This document shows positions 55,715-64,000 of a stretch of 64,000 nt of DNA, piece by piece (position 1 is the stretch's first letter; each line of letters begins with the position of its first letter). The translations under genes were made by a program, and so were the position numbers. Under the pieces are notes generated by a model. The model ran no database searches, had not been told where the DNA came from, and saw nothing but the letters and a program-made list of their open reading frames with translations. This DNA is from Closterium sp. NIES-65 (lineage: Eukaryota > Streptophyta > Zygnematophyceae > Desmidiales > Closteriaceae), in assembly GCA_948144175.1 (NCBI GenBank), contig CANXME010002486.1, positions 3,720,001 to 3,784,000 of the forward strand, read 5' to 3'.

Positions 55715-56969
55715 TGTCGAAATATTTTGTCATGTTTTATAATTGCTTGTAGTTGTAGTTAGTGTAGTTATGTAAACTTTTGTTGGTGGTGCACCTTATT
55801 GTGTTTCTATGCTATATGTACCCCTGAACCTATAGTGAAACCAACCTTTTCACCAATTTCTCTCAACTCACTCGATACATCGCTCCTAGGGAAAATCCCG
55901 CTCGATACCTAAGTTCGGGCCTAGGCTACTAAGCCTAGGCCCCACCTTCTAACTAGTTATTCCTATTACTCTCGACATGGTATCAGAGCTTAGTGTTCGT
56001 CCTGGCCTGTGGGCCCGCTTTACTTCCGCTGCTAAGATTTTACGGTCGCGCGCCTAGGGCGCGTGACGGTTTTATTTTTACCTTGTCCCGCCCACGGGCG
56101 TGTGACTCCTTCCCTGCCCGTCGCGCGCCCTGTGGCACGCGACGGTGCCCTTCTACTGCCCATCGTGCGCCCCGTGGCACACGATGGTGCCCTGCTCGTC
56201 GTGTGCCCCGAGGCACACGATCGGGCCCTTTTATTCTACCCGTCGTGCGCCCCGTGGCACTGGCCCGCGACGGGCCTTTCCGCCCCTGCACTCCCTGCTG
56301 CCGCCCCTGACCCATCTGCACCGACGCCTCTTCGCCGCTCTGCGGCTTTCTTCCTTCCCACCCCCCAATTTCTCTTGTCTCCCTGCAGCCATGGGGAGGA
56401 GGGTATGGGGGTGGAGGGTGTTGGAGCGTGGGGTCAACTCTCTCCCTTTCCCTCCTCCTTCTTTCAGTCCCACCGCTGCAGCTGCCGCTGGGGGGGGAGG
56501 GTGTGAGGATGTGGGTGAGGAGGGGGAGTGGTACCGGGGTGGCGGGTGTGAGGCAACAAGCAGCCGTCCCTCCACCTCTCCTCTCTTCCCCCCTTCTCTG
56601 CTGCTTCTGCAGCAGTGTGGGGGAGGGGAAGGAGGAGGGTGAGGAGATGGAAGGGGTACCTGCTGTTGCTGTAACTACATACCTACCTACAAGCATTATG
56701 GGGGCGTGTCGAAATATTTTGTCATGTTTTATAATTGCTTGTAGTTGTAGTTAGTGTAGTTATGTAAAATTTTGTTGGTGGTGCACCTTATTGTGTTTCT
56801 ATGCTATATGTACCCCTGAACCTATAGTGAAACCAACCTTTTCACCAATTTCTCTCAACTCACTCGATACATCGCTCCTAGGGAAAATCCCGCTCGATAC
56901 CTAAGTTCGGGCCTAGGCTACTAAGCCTAGGCCCCACCTTCTAACTAGTTATTCCTATTACTCTCGACA
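55715..56969 (+). mobile_element. Small non-autonomous LTR retrotransposon (TRIM-like), 1255 bp
   Basis: Two 263-bp LTRs (55715-55977 and 56707-56969) with inverted ends TGTCGA/TCGACA, differing at about one position, and target duplication TGTTG (55710-55714 and 56970-56974). A primer site TGGTATCAGAGCTTA follows the left LTR and a purine tract ATGGGGGCG precedes the right. The ~730-bp interior has no gag or pol; it begins with a row of GC-rich hairpins (56045-56274) and continues with CT/GT-rich DNA. It would need proteins from another element. The ends look whole and recent, unrelated in sequence to the 128-132-bp LTR family of the copia nest. Confidence 0.93.
56045..56274 (+). other. Series of related hairpins inside the small LTR element
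   Basis: At least five consecutive stem-loops share the pattern GTCGYGYGCC-loop-GGCRCRCGAC. They are at 56045-56067 (10-bp stem, loop TAG), 56120-56143 (loop CTGT), 56162-56185 (loop CCGT), 56198-56221 (loop CCGA) and a longer one starting at 56242. Between copies both sides of the stem change together (GTCGCG/CGCGAC becomes ATCGTG/CACGAT). Confidence 0.75.
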
Positions 56970-57030
56970 TGTTGTACGGTTGACATTTCCTAGGACGTTT
57001 AGATTAGAAGGTCGACTTTACCTTGATAGG

Positions 57031-60000
57031 ATGGCGCAAACAAAGCAGGGCGTCTCTAAGATCAACAAAGCGGCGGCTGCAGCAGGTCGCGGTCGCGGTG
57101 GTGCTCGTGGTAAAGATATAGCTAATGGTGGCGAGAAGAAGCAGATCGGGATGACATCTTTAGAGCTCCGCCAACTGAAAGTGGCCTCAGCGGAGTTTCA
57201 TCGTGAGCAACTTCGAGAGGCGGTTGGAGGAGGCAAGAAGGTAGACAAACGTCATGGCGAAGGGAGTTCTGGGGTAAATTGTGGCACTCATCGTGATGAT
57301 AATGTGGAGGACGGGGTTGATGGAGAGGATCGCGAGCGGGACGATGGCGATGATGACAGTGTAGCCGGAACCGCCGGTCAAACCAGTGCAGATGGCGGCA
57401 CTGCTGCTCGCGCGGATGGTGACGAGGATAAGGCCGGTGAGGAGATGGTGGCGGCCGACGAAGAGAAGGACGAGGAAGAGGAGGGGGATGCCGAGGAGGA
57501 AGAGGAGGGGGATGCCGAGGAGGAAGCTAAGTTGGAAAAAACGCGATTCGCGTTTTGTACGCTTTCGTATAAACGCTAGCGTCTAAACGCAAAACGCTGG
57601 CCGGGAGGGGTCTGGTACGCACAAGAATCCGCTTGCCCGGGCAGGAAAAAAAATTCCCCGGGCAGGTTAGATGCTCGACCAAGAGATGGAAACCGGAGCT
57701 GCTGTAGTAATCCATTACCTAACTGCTGCTGTAGTAGGTCATCGTCAAAGTGAAGAGGAAGAAATCGAACGCAAAGATTTTTGAAGGGAAAAGCGGCCTG
57801 ACATTGAGTGAGTCTGGTAGAAGTTGGCAACAAATTGGATGGGGTGAAGGTGGGTTGTGAGCGGTGGATAAGAGGGAATGATCCACCAACAATCTCGAAA
57901 TTCAGATCTGAAGTTGCTTTAGCAACGCGCGAACTAAGATCTGAATTTCGAGACTCAAATTTGATTTCGCCAGATCGCGAACTCATCTGATTTTTTTTTC
58001 CGGTCAGCCCGAGCCAAATTTGGCGAATTTTAGAAAAATCCGCAGCGTACGAATTCTAGATGCGTATAAACTCAATACGCAACTTGAAACTAGCGTTTTT
58101 TCCAACTTAGGGAGGAAGAGGAGGGGGATGCCGAGGAGGAAGAGGAGGGGGATGCGGAGGAGGAGGAGGGGGATTCGGAGGAGGGGAGTGGTGACGACTC
58201 CGAGGAGGAGGTGTACACCGGTGACGGAGAGGAGGCGGAGGACGACAACGCTGAGGACTACGACGACTTGGAAGAGGAAGGGATGGAGGATACAGAGGGA
58301 GATGGGGGGGAGAGAGCTAAAAAGAGGAGGCGGGGTGGAAATGGGAAGGGTAAGAAGGCAGCAGGCGGTCGAGGGTGGGGGGGGGGAAAGGGGGCGGCCG
58401 GGGGAAAGGAGGTGGGCGGGGGAGAGGGAGGGGGCGTGGTAGTTCCGGTGTTCGAGGGGGAGGGCAGATTCGGAGGGAAGACACTTCCGAGGATGGTGTT
58501 GCCACCCCATCCGTGCACTCTAATGCCACACCACCCAAGCCCAAGGTTCTAACGGGGTACGTCACCTGATGTTTTGAGAAGATTCCTGACCATCCGAAGG
58601 AGAAGCGTCGATGTCGCAACGCAAGTGCAATATGGAGATCTCCTTTGCCGGAACCAACTACACGACCGGCAGGACTCACATGCAAGGGCAGCACCTCAAC
58701 CACTGGATCATATGGTTGCGGAAGTTACATGGTGGGGAGGTGGGCCAAAACGACCACTTCCCTGAGGGGGGGTATGGGGTTGACGACGAGGTTCCGGACG
58801 GGGGCGTGAAATGGGTAGGCGCAGACACTTGGCCAGCACCGCCCACTGAGGGGGTGCCAGCGAGGAAGGGGCAGCAGCTGATCACGCAGACCTACCCCAA
58901 GTGCTTCGACAAGGACTACCTGCAGCAGGCCATGTGCGAGTGCGTGGTCGCCACCGACCAGGCATTCACTGTGGTGGAGCACCCGACGGTGAGCCCACCA
59001 GCATACCATCACCACCCCCTTCTTAACCACAAACCAGCAGTGATTGTCCCGTAGATCGTCATTCAGTGTGCTGCTACTTATGTCTTGTCGCGTAGGTTGT
59101 ACCTCCTGCTGTGTTTGACCAAACCCGCAGTGAATGAAAGTCATTCTCCGCGGCCTCGTACGTACCCACCCCCCACACCTCTTCTTGATGGCAGTTTCGC
59201 AATATGATGGCGGCCGCCAATCCTGAGTGTGCCGTGGAGAGAGTGATTCCCTCGCGCTCCACCCTAGCCCGCCAAATCATCCGCCTGGCAGGGCTGGCAA
59301 GGATCACGCTCATGGAGATGCTTGCTGCTGACGGGGTAGGGGCTGTTGCACTTACGCATGACATATGGACCGGTGAGAATCACCGGTCGTACATATCATT
59401 GACAGGTCACTGCGTGAATGAGAAGTTTGAGCTCATGCAGATAACCCTCGACTTCCGCGCTATGCCCGGCAAGCAAAATAGCGCGAGGATCATCGAGGTG
59501 CTGCTCGATGTGGTGAAGGAGTGGAAATTGGAGAAGCGGCGCATTGCTGTGACATCTGACAACGCGTCGGCCAATGTCGCAGCGATGGAGTTCTTTTGCC
59601 GTGGGGGGCCAACTGACCGTCAGCCGCCCTTGTTCTTCTCCGGGATGCACGTCAGGTACCTTAAGTTGGTTTACCTCTCGCACACATGGTGGCTCTGTGC
59701 CGTGTTGTGTGTGTGTGCGTGCGGTACTTGTGATCATTCCGATGTGTGCGCCTTCTCTTTCAATCATGCAACCCGAACACCAGGTGCATGGGCCACATTT
59801 GCAACCTAGCAATCCAGCTAGGGCTGAAGACAATGCTCGATATCAAGGAGCCGCTAGGGATCATTAGAGACCTAGCGTCCTTCATTGGGTTATCGCCCAA
59901 GAGGACAACCCTGTTCGAGAAGATCCAGAAGCGTGCGGATGAGAAGGCGAGGATATTGCGTCTTCGCGGGGACAATGAGGTGCGGTGGGGCTCGACCTAC

Positions 60001-61280
60001 CTCATGCTCGAGCGCGCGATTCGACTTCGAAGTGCCATCGAGACCTTCTACCGCAAAGCTCCAGTAAGCAAGTAGATGGGCTGAGGCATAGCGGCTGGCT
60101 GTGGTGTCTTCCCCACTGAGCTTTGGTGTGTGCTGCTGCAGAATGTTTAGCATCAAACCACATCTGCTCCGTCCCCATACCTACAACATCAATGCTGTCT
60201 TTTCCGTCCACTAACATTCTGCCCCAACAGGCAATTCTCACCGCCAAGGATGCCAAGCGCCTCCAGGCCCTCACCCTCTCCTCGGAACAGTGGTTGGCTT
60301 TGGAAGAGCTTGCGGCCTTCCTTAAGCCATTCCATGCCGTGAGCCTCGCCGCTGAGGGGTCCAAGTACCCCACGATCTCCAGGGTTGTCCCGCAGTTCAA
60401 TGAACTGTTGGACGGCCTAGACACCCTCAAAAACAGTGTGTCCTCTCCCCCATCAGGGGTCATGAAGGATTGCATCACTAAGGCAGAGGAGAAGCTGATG
60501 GAGTACTACTCGGACAGCAGTGATGAGCTTTGGGTTGCCACCATCCTTGACCCAAGCTTCAAGATCGGGTACTTCGAGATGGATGGTGAGGGGGGAGACA
60601 AGGAGAGTGAGAGGCCGAGGGGGGTACATCATGTTGCGGTGGAAAGGGTGCTCGCCTTGGTATGGGCGAAGTTGGTACCGTACAAGGCAAAGGCGGTGGC
60701 GGCCAGGGAGAAACGGGAGAGGGCAGAGGGGGCTGGTCGTGGTGCACGCGGAAGGGGAGGGGGGAATTCATCAGGAGGGAGCTCCTCTGGCCGTGGGGGT
60801 GGAGCTGGCAGAAAGGGGGGTGCTGCAGGCGGCCGCCCAGCCATCGATTCATTCGGTGGTGTAGACGGGGATAGACGGAGCTTGAGGGCAAGATTAGAGG
60901 AGTACCGTAGCCGCCAGGAGGAGTCCGTCAGGGACGAGGTGCAGATTTACATTGACGAGCGATTGGAGCCTTTGGGTACCTGTCCCCTTTCGTATTGGCG
61001 CCGCAGGAATGACCTTGAGGGGCTGCAGGCTATGGCCCTCGACTACCTCGCCATACCAGCGACGTCGGCTGCGAGTGAGCGCAACTTTTCGCGTGGCCAC
61101 AATCTGATCACGTGGCAGAGGCATAGCCTGGGACCCGAGCGCATCCGAGCGTGTATGATTCTCAAGTCCTGGGTGGACTTGAACACAGGGTGCAAGTTGG
61201 GGAAGGCGGCGGCGAAACTGCTAGAGTTGGCGGAGGCGGATGCCGTAGGGGTGGAGATGGATGAAGAACAGCCGAAGTGA
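57031..61280 (+). pseudogene. hAT-family transposase gene, decayed in exon 1
   Basis: Cut-and-paste transposase of a plant-type hAT element. Exon 1 runs 57031-58988, with a basic/Ala-rich start (MAQTKQGVSKINKAAAAAG) and a long acidic Glu/Asp tract. It holds a BED-type zinc finger remnant (CFEKIPDHPKEKRR, then NYTTGRTHMQGQHLNHW) and ends AFTVVEHPT. Later exons are 59195-59655 (HDIWTGENHRSYISLTGH, VTSDNASANVAAM), 59784-60063 (CMGHICNLAIQLGL, RWGSTYLMLERA) and 60231-61280, with phases that agree. The last exon holds the dimerisation domain (YWRRRNDLEGLQAMALDYLAIPATSAASERNFSRGHN). The core and C-terminus are clean. Exon 1 is not: a MITE splits the acidic tract, the frame changes near 58450 and again near 58605, and a TGA lies at 58567 where the family has Trp. 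So it is probably inactive, and more recently broken than its good C-terminus suggests. A low-complexity Gly/Ser insert lies at 60715-60840. Confidence 0.85.
57527..58110. mobile_element. MITE-like DNA transposon inside the hAT acidic tract, 584 bp
   Basis: Perfect 18-bp terminal inverted repeats (CTAAGTTGGAAAAAACGC) and an 8-bp target duplication GGAGGAAG (57519-57526 and 58111-58118). It has no coding capacity. The 8-bp duplication fits hAT or P-type MITEs, though the purine-rich target makes its exact length less certain. Inside lies a perfect 17-bp inverted repeat (57893-57909 with 57937-57953) enclosing a smaller hairpin. Removing element plus one duplication reconnects the acidic reading frame, confirming the boundaries. 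Confidence 0.9.
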
Positions 61281-61688
61281 TGGTGTGGGGTGGACTGGTT
61301 TGTTGTAAGGGATGGGGGGGGATGACATGGGCTGGTGTGTGTGGGAGGAAACCTAGCAGGGCACTATTTATTGCTTGAGATCACTTGATGCTTACGCTTA
61401 TGAGAACTTAGGCTTAGAAGCGATGCATTAGTAATGAGCTTGAAGCTCTTTAAGTACATTCAAGCAGGGTAAGGAATAGTTGGGGGAGGGAATCAGAGGC
61501 CATCCCTAGGGATTGGGGGTAATCCCAAGGCAATCTCCAATTGGTGGGTTGGAGATCGCTTGGAGATTACATTTGGGTTTGGTTGGGATGTAGGTGTACA
61601 CCAAACCAAACACAATGTGCAAACTACACTACTCTAGGATATAGAAAATACTAAGTACAAAGCGTGAGATTGAAGGCTAACACTAACA
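61281..61688 (-). repeat. Gap after the hAT gene, mostly LTR of the next copia
   Basis: Its right edge, CACTAACA at 61688, is followed by the purine tract of a minus-strand copia (minus strand CCTATGGGAGGG). At least the last ~300 bp are therefore its 3' LTR, which on the minus strand starts TGTTAGTG. The outer LTR edge and target duplication could not be fixed. The first ~80 bp are the tail of the hAT gene; no hAT terminal repeat was recognised. Confidence 0.5.
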
Positions 61689-61712
61689 CCCTCCCATAGG
61701 CGTCAATCGAAC

Positions 61713-63290
61713 TCAGGGTAGAGAGGGTGGAGCACAGAGCCCCATGGCGCCAAGGAGACGGTGGTGGGGAACTTTCCCAAGGGGCTTGGTGAACAGATCA
61801 GCCAGGTTACAGTCAGATGCAACGTATTCCAATTTCAACTGCTCCTGTTGGACAAGGTCACGGATGAAGAAGTGCCGGAGTTCAATATGCTTGGTGCGGG
61901 TGTGATACACAGGGTCTTGAGAGATGTGGATGGTACTCTGGTTGTCACACCAGAGGGTGGGGGCGGACTGTGGGAAACCAAGCTCCTGGAGTAGGAAGGT
62001 GAGCCAACGGGTTTCCTGAGCAGCCATGGTGCCTGCATAGAGCTCTGCCCCACATGAGGAGAGGGAGACTGCAGACGATCTAGTGGAGCGCCAACTGACA
62101 ATTCCGCTCCCAAGGGTGAAGCAGTACCCCTGAGAGGAGCGTCGGTCGGTCTGGTCATCAGCCCAGGAGGAGTCGGTGTAACCTTCCAGGCGAGGAGGGG
62201 AGAGCCCACCGAGTGTGAGAACGTGAGACTTGGTGCCTTGAAGATAGCGCAGCACCCACTTCGCCGCCTTCCAGTGAAGATCAGTGAAGCGTCCAGGGGC
62301 CACGTAGCGAGAGAGGACACTGACAGGATAGGCCAAGTCTGGCCGGGTGCACATCATGGCGTATATGAGGGACCCAACAAGCTCCGGGTATGGCTCAGAG
62401 CAAGCCTCTGGTGTGGGTACAGCTGGAGCTGTGAGGAGGTGTTGCAGCGGCAGCGGGGTGGCAACAGGAGTGCACAGCTCCATCTCAAACCGCTTGAGCA
62501 CATTGTCGATGTAGAACTCCTGGGAGAGTGAAATGGTGCGAGCCTGGCGATCACGAGTGATCTCCATCCCCAGGTAATGCTTGAGGTCGCCGAGGTCTTT
62601 CATCTGGAGGGCCTTGCTCTGGGCTGCCTGGATAGAGGTCATTTGGGCCGAGTCCTTGGCAACGAGGATGAAGTCATCCACGTAGATCAGGTTGTAGAAT
62701 GGCTCAGAATGACGGCGGATGAAGAGAGTTGGGTCAGCAGTTGAAGGGTAGAAGTCCAGGGAGAGGAGGACTTCTTTCACCTTGTTGTGCCATTCGCGAG
62801 GGGTTTGCTTAAGGCCGTAGACGGGGCGATTCAGCTTCCAGACAGTGTTGGGAGGGAATTCTCCTGGGAAGCCTTCAGGTCTGTCCATGAACACTGTCTC
62901 CTTGAGACGTCCTTGTAGAAAGGCGGATGAGGCATCCATGGATTTGATCTCAAAGTTTTCTCGAGCTGCGACATCCATGAGCGTACGAATGGTGGGAGGT
63001 TTGGATGTGGGGGAGAAGGTTAGGAAGAAGTCGCGGTACTGCTGCTGGGTGAAGCCCTTGGCTACGTAACGCGCTTTGAACACCGGGGCCTCGTCTGGGA
63101 GCTGTTTTACACGGAACAACCACTTGCCCCCGACGATGTTGACTCCAGGAGGTGGAGTCTCGTCGTCGAAGGAGTGGTTGCGGGTGAATGCTTCAATCTC
63201 CGCTTCCATGGCAGCACGCCATTCGGCAGCATGAGGGCCTGAGAGAGCCTCTTGGACAGTGAGAGGGATAGGGATGGTCGGGTTCTCCAC
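61713..63290 (-). CDS. Element G reverse transcriptase and RNase H
   Basis: A 525-residue open frame (MENPTIPIPLTVQEALSGP). It holds the region before RT (EWRAAMEAEIEAFTRNHSF), RT with FKARYVAKGFTQ, SMDASSAFLQG, VYGLKQTPREWH and the catalytic YVDD, then RNase H (GYTDSSWADD, SSCGAELYAG, WCDNQSTIHISQDPV, DLFTKPLG). It ends just inside the LTR. This frame looks whole. Confidence 0.9.
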   Translation of the reverse strand: MENPTIPIPLTVQEALSGPHAAEWRAAMEAEIEAFTRNHSFDDETPPPGVNIVGGKWLFRVKQLPDEAPVFKARYVAKGFTQQQYRDFFLTFSPTSKPPTIRTLMDVAARENFEIKSMDASSAFLQGRLKETVFMDRPEGFPGEFPPNTVWKLNRPVYGLKQTPREWHNKVKEVLLSLDFYPSTADPTLFIRRHSEPFYNLIYVDDFILVAKDSAQMTSIQAAQSKALQMKDLGDLKHYLGMEITRDRQARTISLSQEFYIDNVLKRFEMELCTPVATPLPLQHLLTAPAVPTPEACSEPYPELVGSLIYAMMCTRPDLAYPVSVLSRYVAPGRFTDLHWKAAKWVLRYLQGTKSHVLTLGGLSPPRLEGYTDSSWADDQTDRRSSQGYCFTLGSGIVSWRSTRSSAVSLSSCGAELYAGTMAAQETRWLTFLLQELGFPQSAPTLWCDNQSTIHISQDPVYHTRTKHIELRHFFIRDLVQQEQLKLEYVASDCNLADLFTKPLGKVPHHRLLGAMGLCAPPSLP

Positions 63291-63454
63291 GAAGCTGAGG
63301 GAGGGTGAGTCAGTGATGTCGGGGAAGATGTGCGAGAGCTAAGGAATGACTGCATGAAGATCACACAACTCATGCCTGTCTTCCAGAAGGGTAGAGGGCA
63401 CATTCCCCCCAGCAGGAGGAGGCGGTGTGATCGCTGTGTATCGAAGGAGCAGCG

Positions 63455-63955
63455 CTAGTGGAAGAGCTGCGCCATGCGAACGAGTGCCATGAGCCACCGG
63501 AGAGGAGGGTGGGGCAGGTGGTGTTGGAGGGGTTGACTTAGGAAGCTTGGGCGCGGGAATGGGCCGCCGGTGTACGTGATCAGCTCGGGCGACTGTGGGA
63601 GAGCGGGTTCCTCTATGGTAGGGGGAACTGGGGGAGGATGTGAGGGCGGAGGGTGGGACCGCCGATAGTAGGTGATAGGTGCGTTCGGAGGTGGCTGGAC
63701 AGTCGGCGGAGTGGGAAGTGAGGGGGATGGAGGGGCAGCCGCCGAAGACACCGGCGAGGGCAGGTCAGAGATCTCTGAGGGGGAAGGTGCGATGGCAGGA
63801 GAAGGAGGAGGTGAGGGGGCCGGCGCAGGTGGGAGGTCAGGAGGCGCATCAAAGTCTGCCCACACGAGGGAGGGTGGATCAGAGAGAGGGTCCCGTCCCG
63901 AAGTGGAGTAGAATGGGCGGGTCTCATCAAAGACAACGTCACGGCTCCGGACCAA
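63455..63955 (-). CDS. Element G integrase C-terminal/linker region
   Basis: An open frame (MVRSRDVVFDETRPFYSTSG) with the usual copia text that follows integrase (V.SRDVVFDE), then a Pro/Ser-rich linker of about 120 residues. It continues the polyprotein of which RT/RNase H is at 61713-63290. Confidence 0.8.
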   Translation of the reverse strand: MVRSRDVVFDETRPFYSTSGRDPLSDPPSLVWADFDAPPDLPPAPAPSPPPSPAIAPSPSEISDLPSPVSSAAAPPSPSLPTPPTVQPPPNAPITYYRRSHPPPSHPPPVPPTIEEPALPQSPELITYTGGPFPRPSFLSQPLQHHLPHPPLRWLMALVRMAQLFH

Positions 63956-64000
63956 CTGTTGAGTGGAGGGGTTGAAGAAGAGGTAGTCAGACGAGTCGGC

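Larger units (their letters stand above)
61689..64000 (-). mobile_element. Element G: minus-strand Ty1/copia, cut by the window end
   Basis: Copia of a different lineage from the 13-39 kb nest. Its RT (KARYVAKGFTQQQ, DASSAFLQG, YVDDFILVAKD) is only moderately similar, and its integrase-RT linker is Pro/Ser-rich without EPGGA repeats. The 3' part of pol and one LTR are inside the window; gag, protease, most of integrase and the 5' LTR lie beyond 64000. At least one break is visible. Confidence 0.88.

Noticed and set aside
55993-56696. Open frames inside the small LTR element (up to 218 residues)
   Set aside because: They overlap the hairpin row and CT-rich DNA, show no gag or pol motif, and open on both strands alike.

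Overview
The window reads as nuclear DNA of a green-lineage eukaryote. Two intron-rich host genes encode plant-type proteins (MCM5 and pantothenate synthetase), the copia elements use the plant-style primer site TGGTATCAGAGC, and a plant-like hAT transposase is present. The GC-rich, repeat-loaded style suggests a streptophyte alga such as a zygnematophyte (Closterium-like), but this is an impression from sequence style and not a search result.

Layout. 1-13425 is a 16-bp satellite (GGGGCGCCTATCTCTA, GGCGCC core) of about 11 kb, interrupted by one short copia derivative (4511-6781, 5-bp target duplication CCTAT). 13426-39025 is a nest of Ty1/copia fossils. A truncated plus-strand copy (13426-14906) abuts an older minus-strand copia (14907-39025). 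The older one is split by a minus-strand insertion in its gag (15413-22864, TSD TGCTT) and by another in its LTR (23759-38707, TSD GAATG). The latter is itself split by a plus-strand copy (30552-38150, TSD GGCGG).

Host genes. MCM5 (40029-50688, +) has 18 exons whose lengths and phases give an uninterrupted 762-residue helicase subunit. It has an E2F-type site upstream and one GC-AG intron directly after the Walker A motif. PanC (51557-54901, -) has 5 exons and 334 residues and converges on MCM5 tail to tail. The two act in unrelated pathways: DNA replication licensing, and pantothenate/CoA synthesis.

55012-64000 holds a small non-autonomous LTR element (55715-56969, TSD TGTTG) with a row of hairpins in its interior. 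Next comes a decayed hAT transposase gene (57031-61280) carrying a MITE (57527-58110, 8-bp TSD), and then the start of another minus-strand copia that runs off the window.

The most unusual signal is in the host genes. In 8 of their 21 introns a minisatellite starts exactly at the 5' splice site, and its unit contains the last bases of the exon plus the donor. In five of these the unit itself begins GT and ends AG. In addition, most MCM5 exons have decayed partial copies ('echo exons') in the neighbouring intron, including splice-site-like flanks. Together these suggest recurrent tandem duplication across splice junctions as a mode of intron growth or renewal in this genome.
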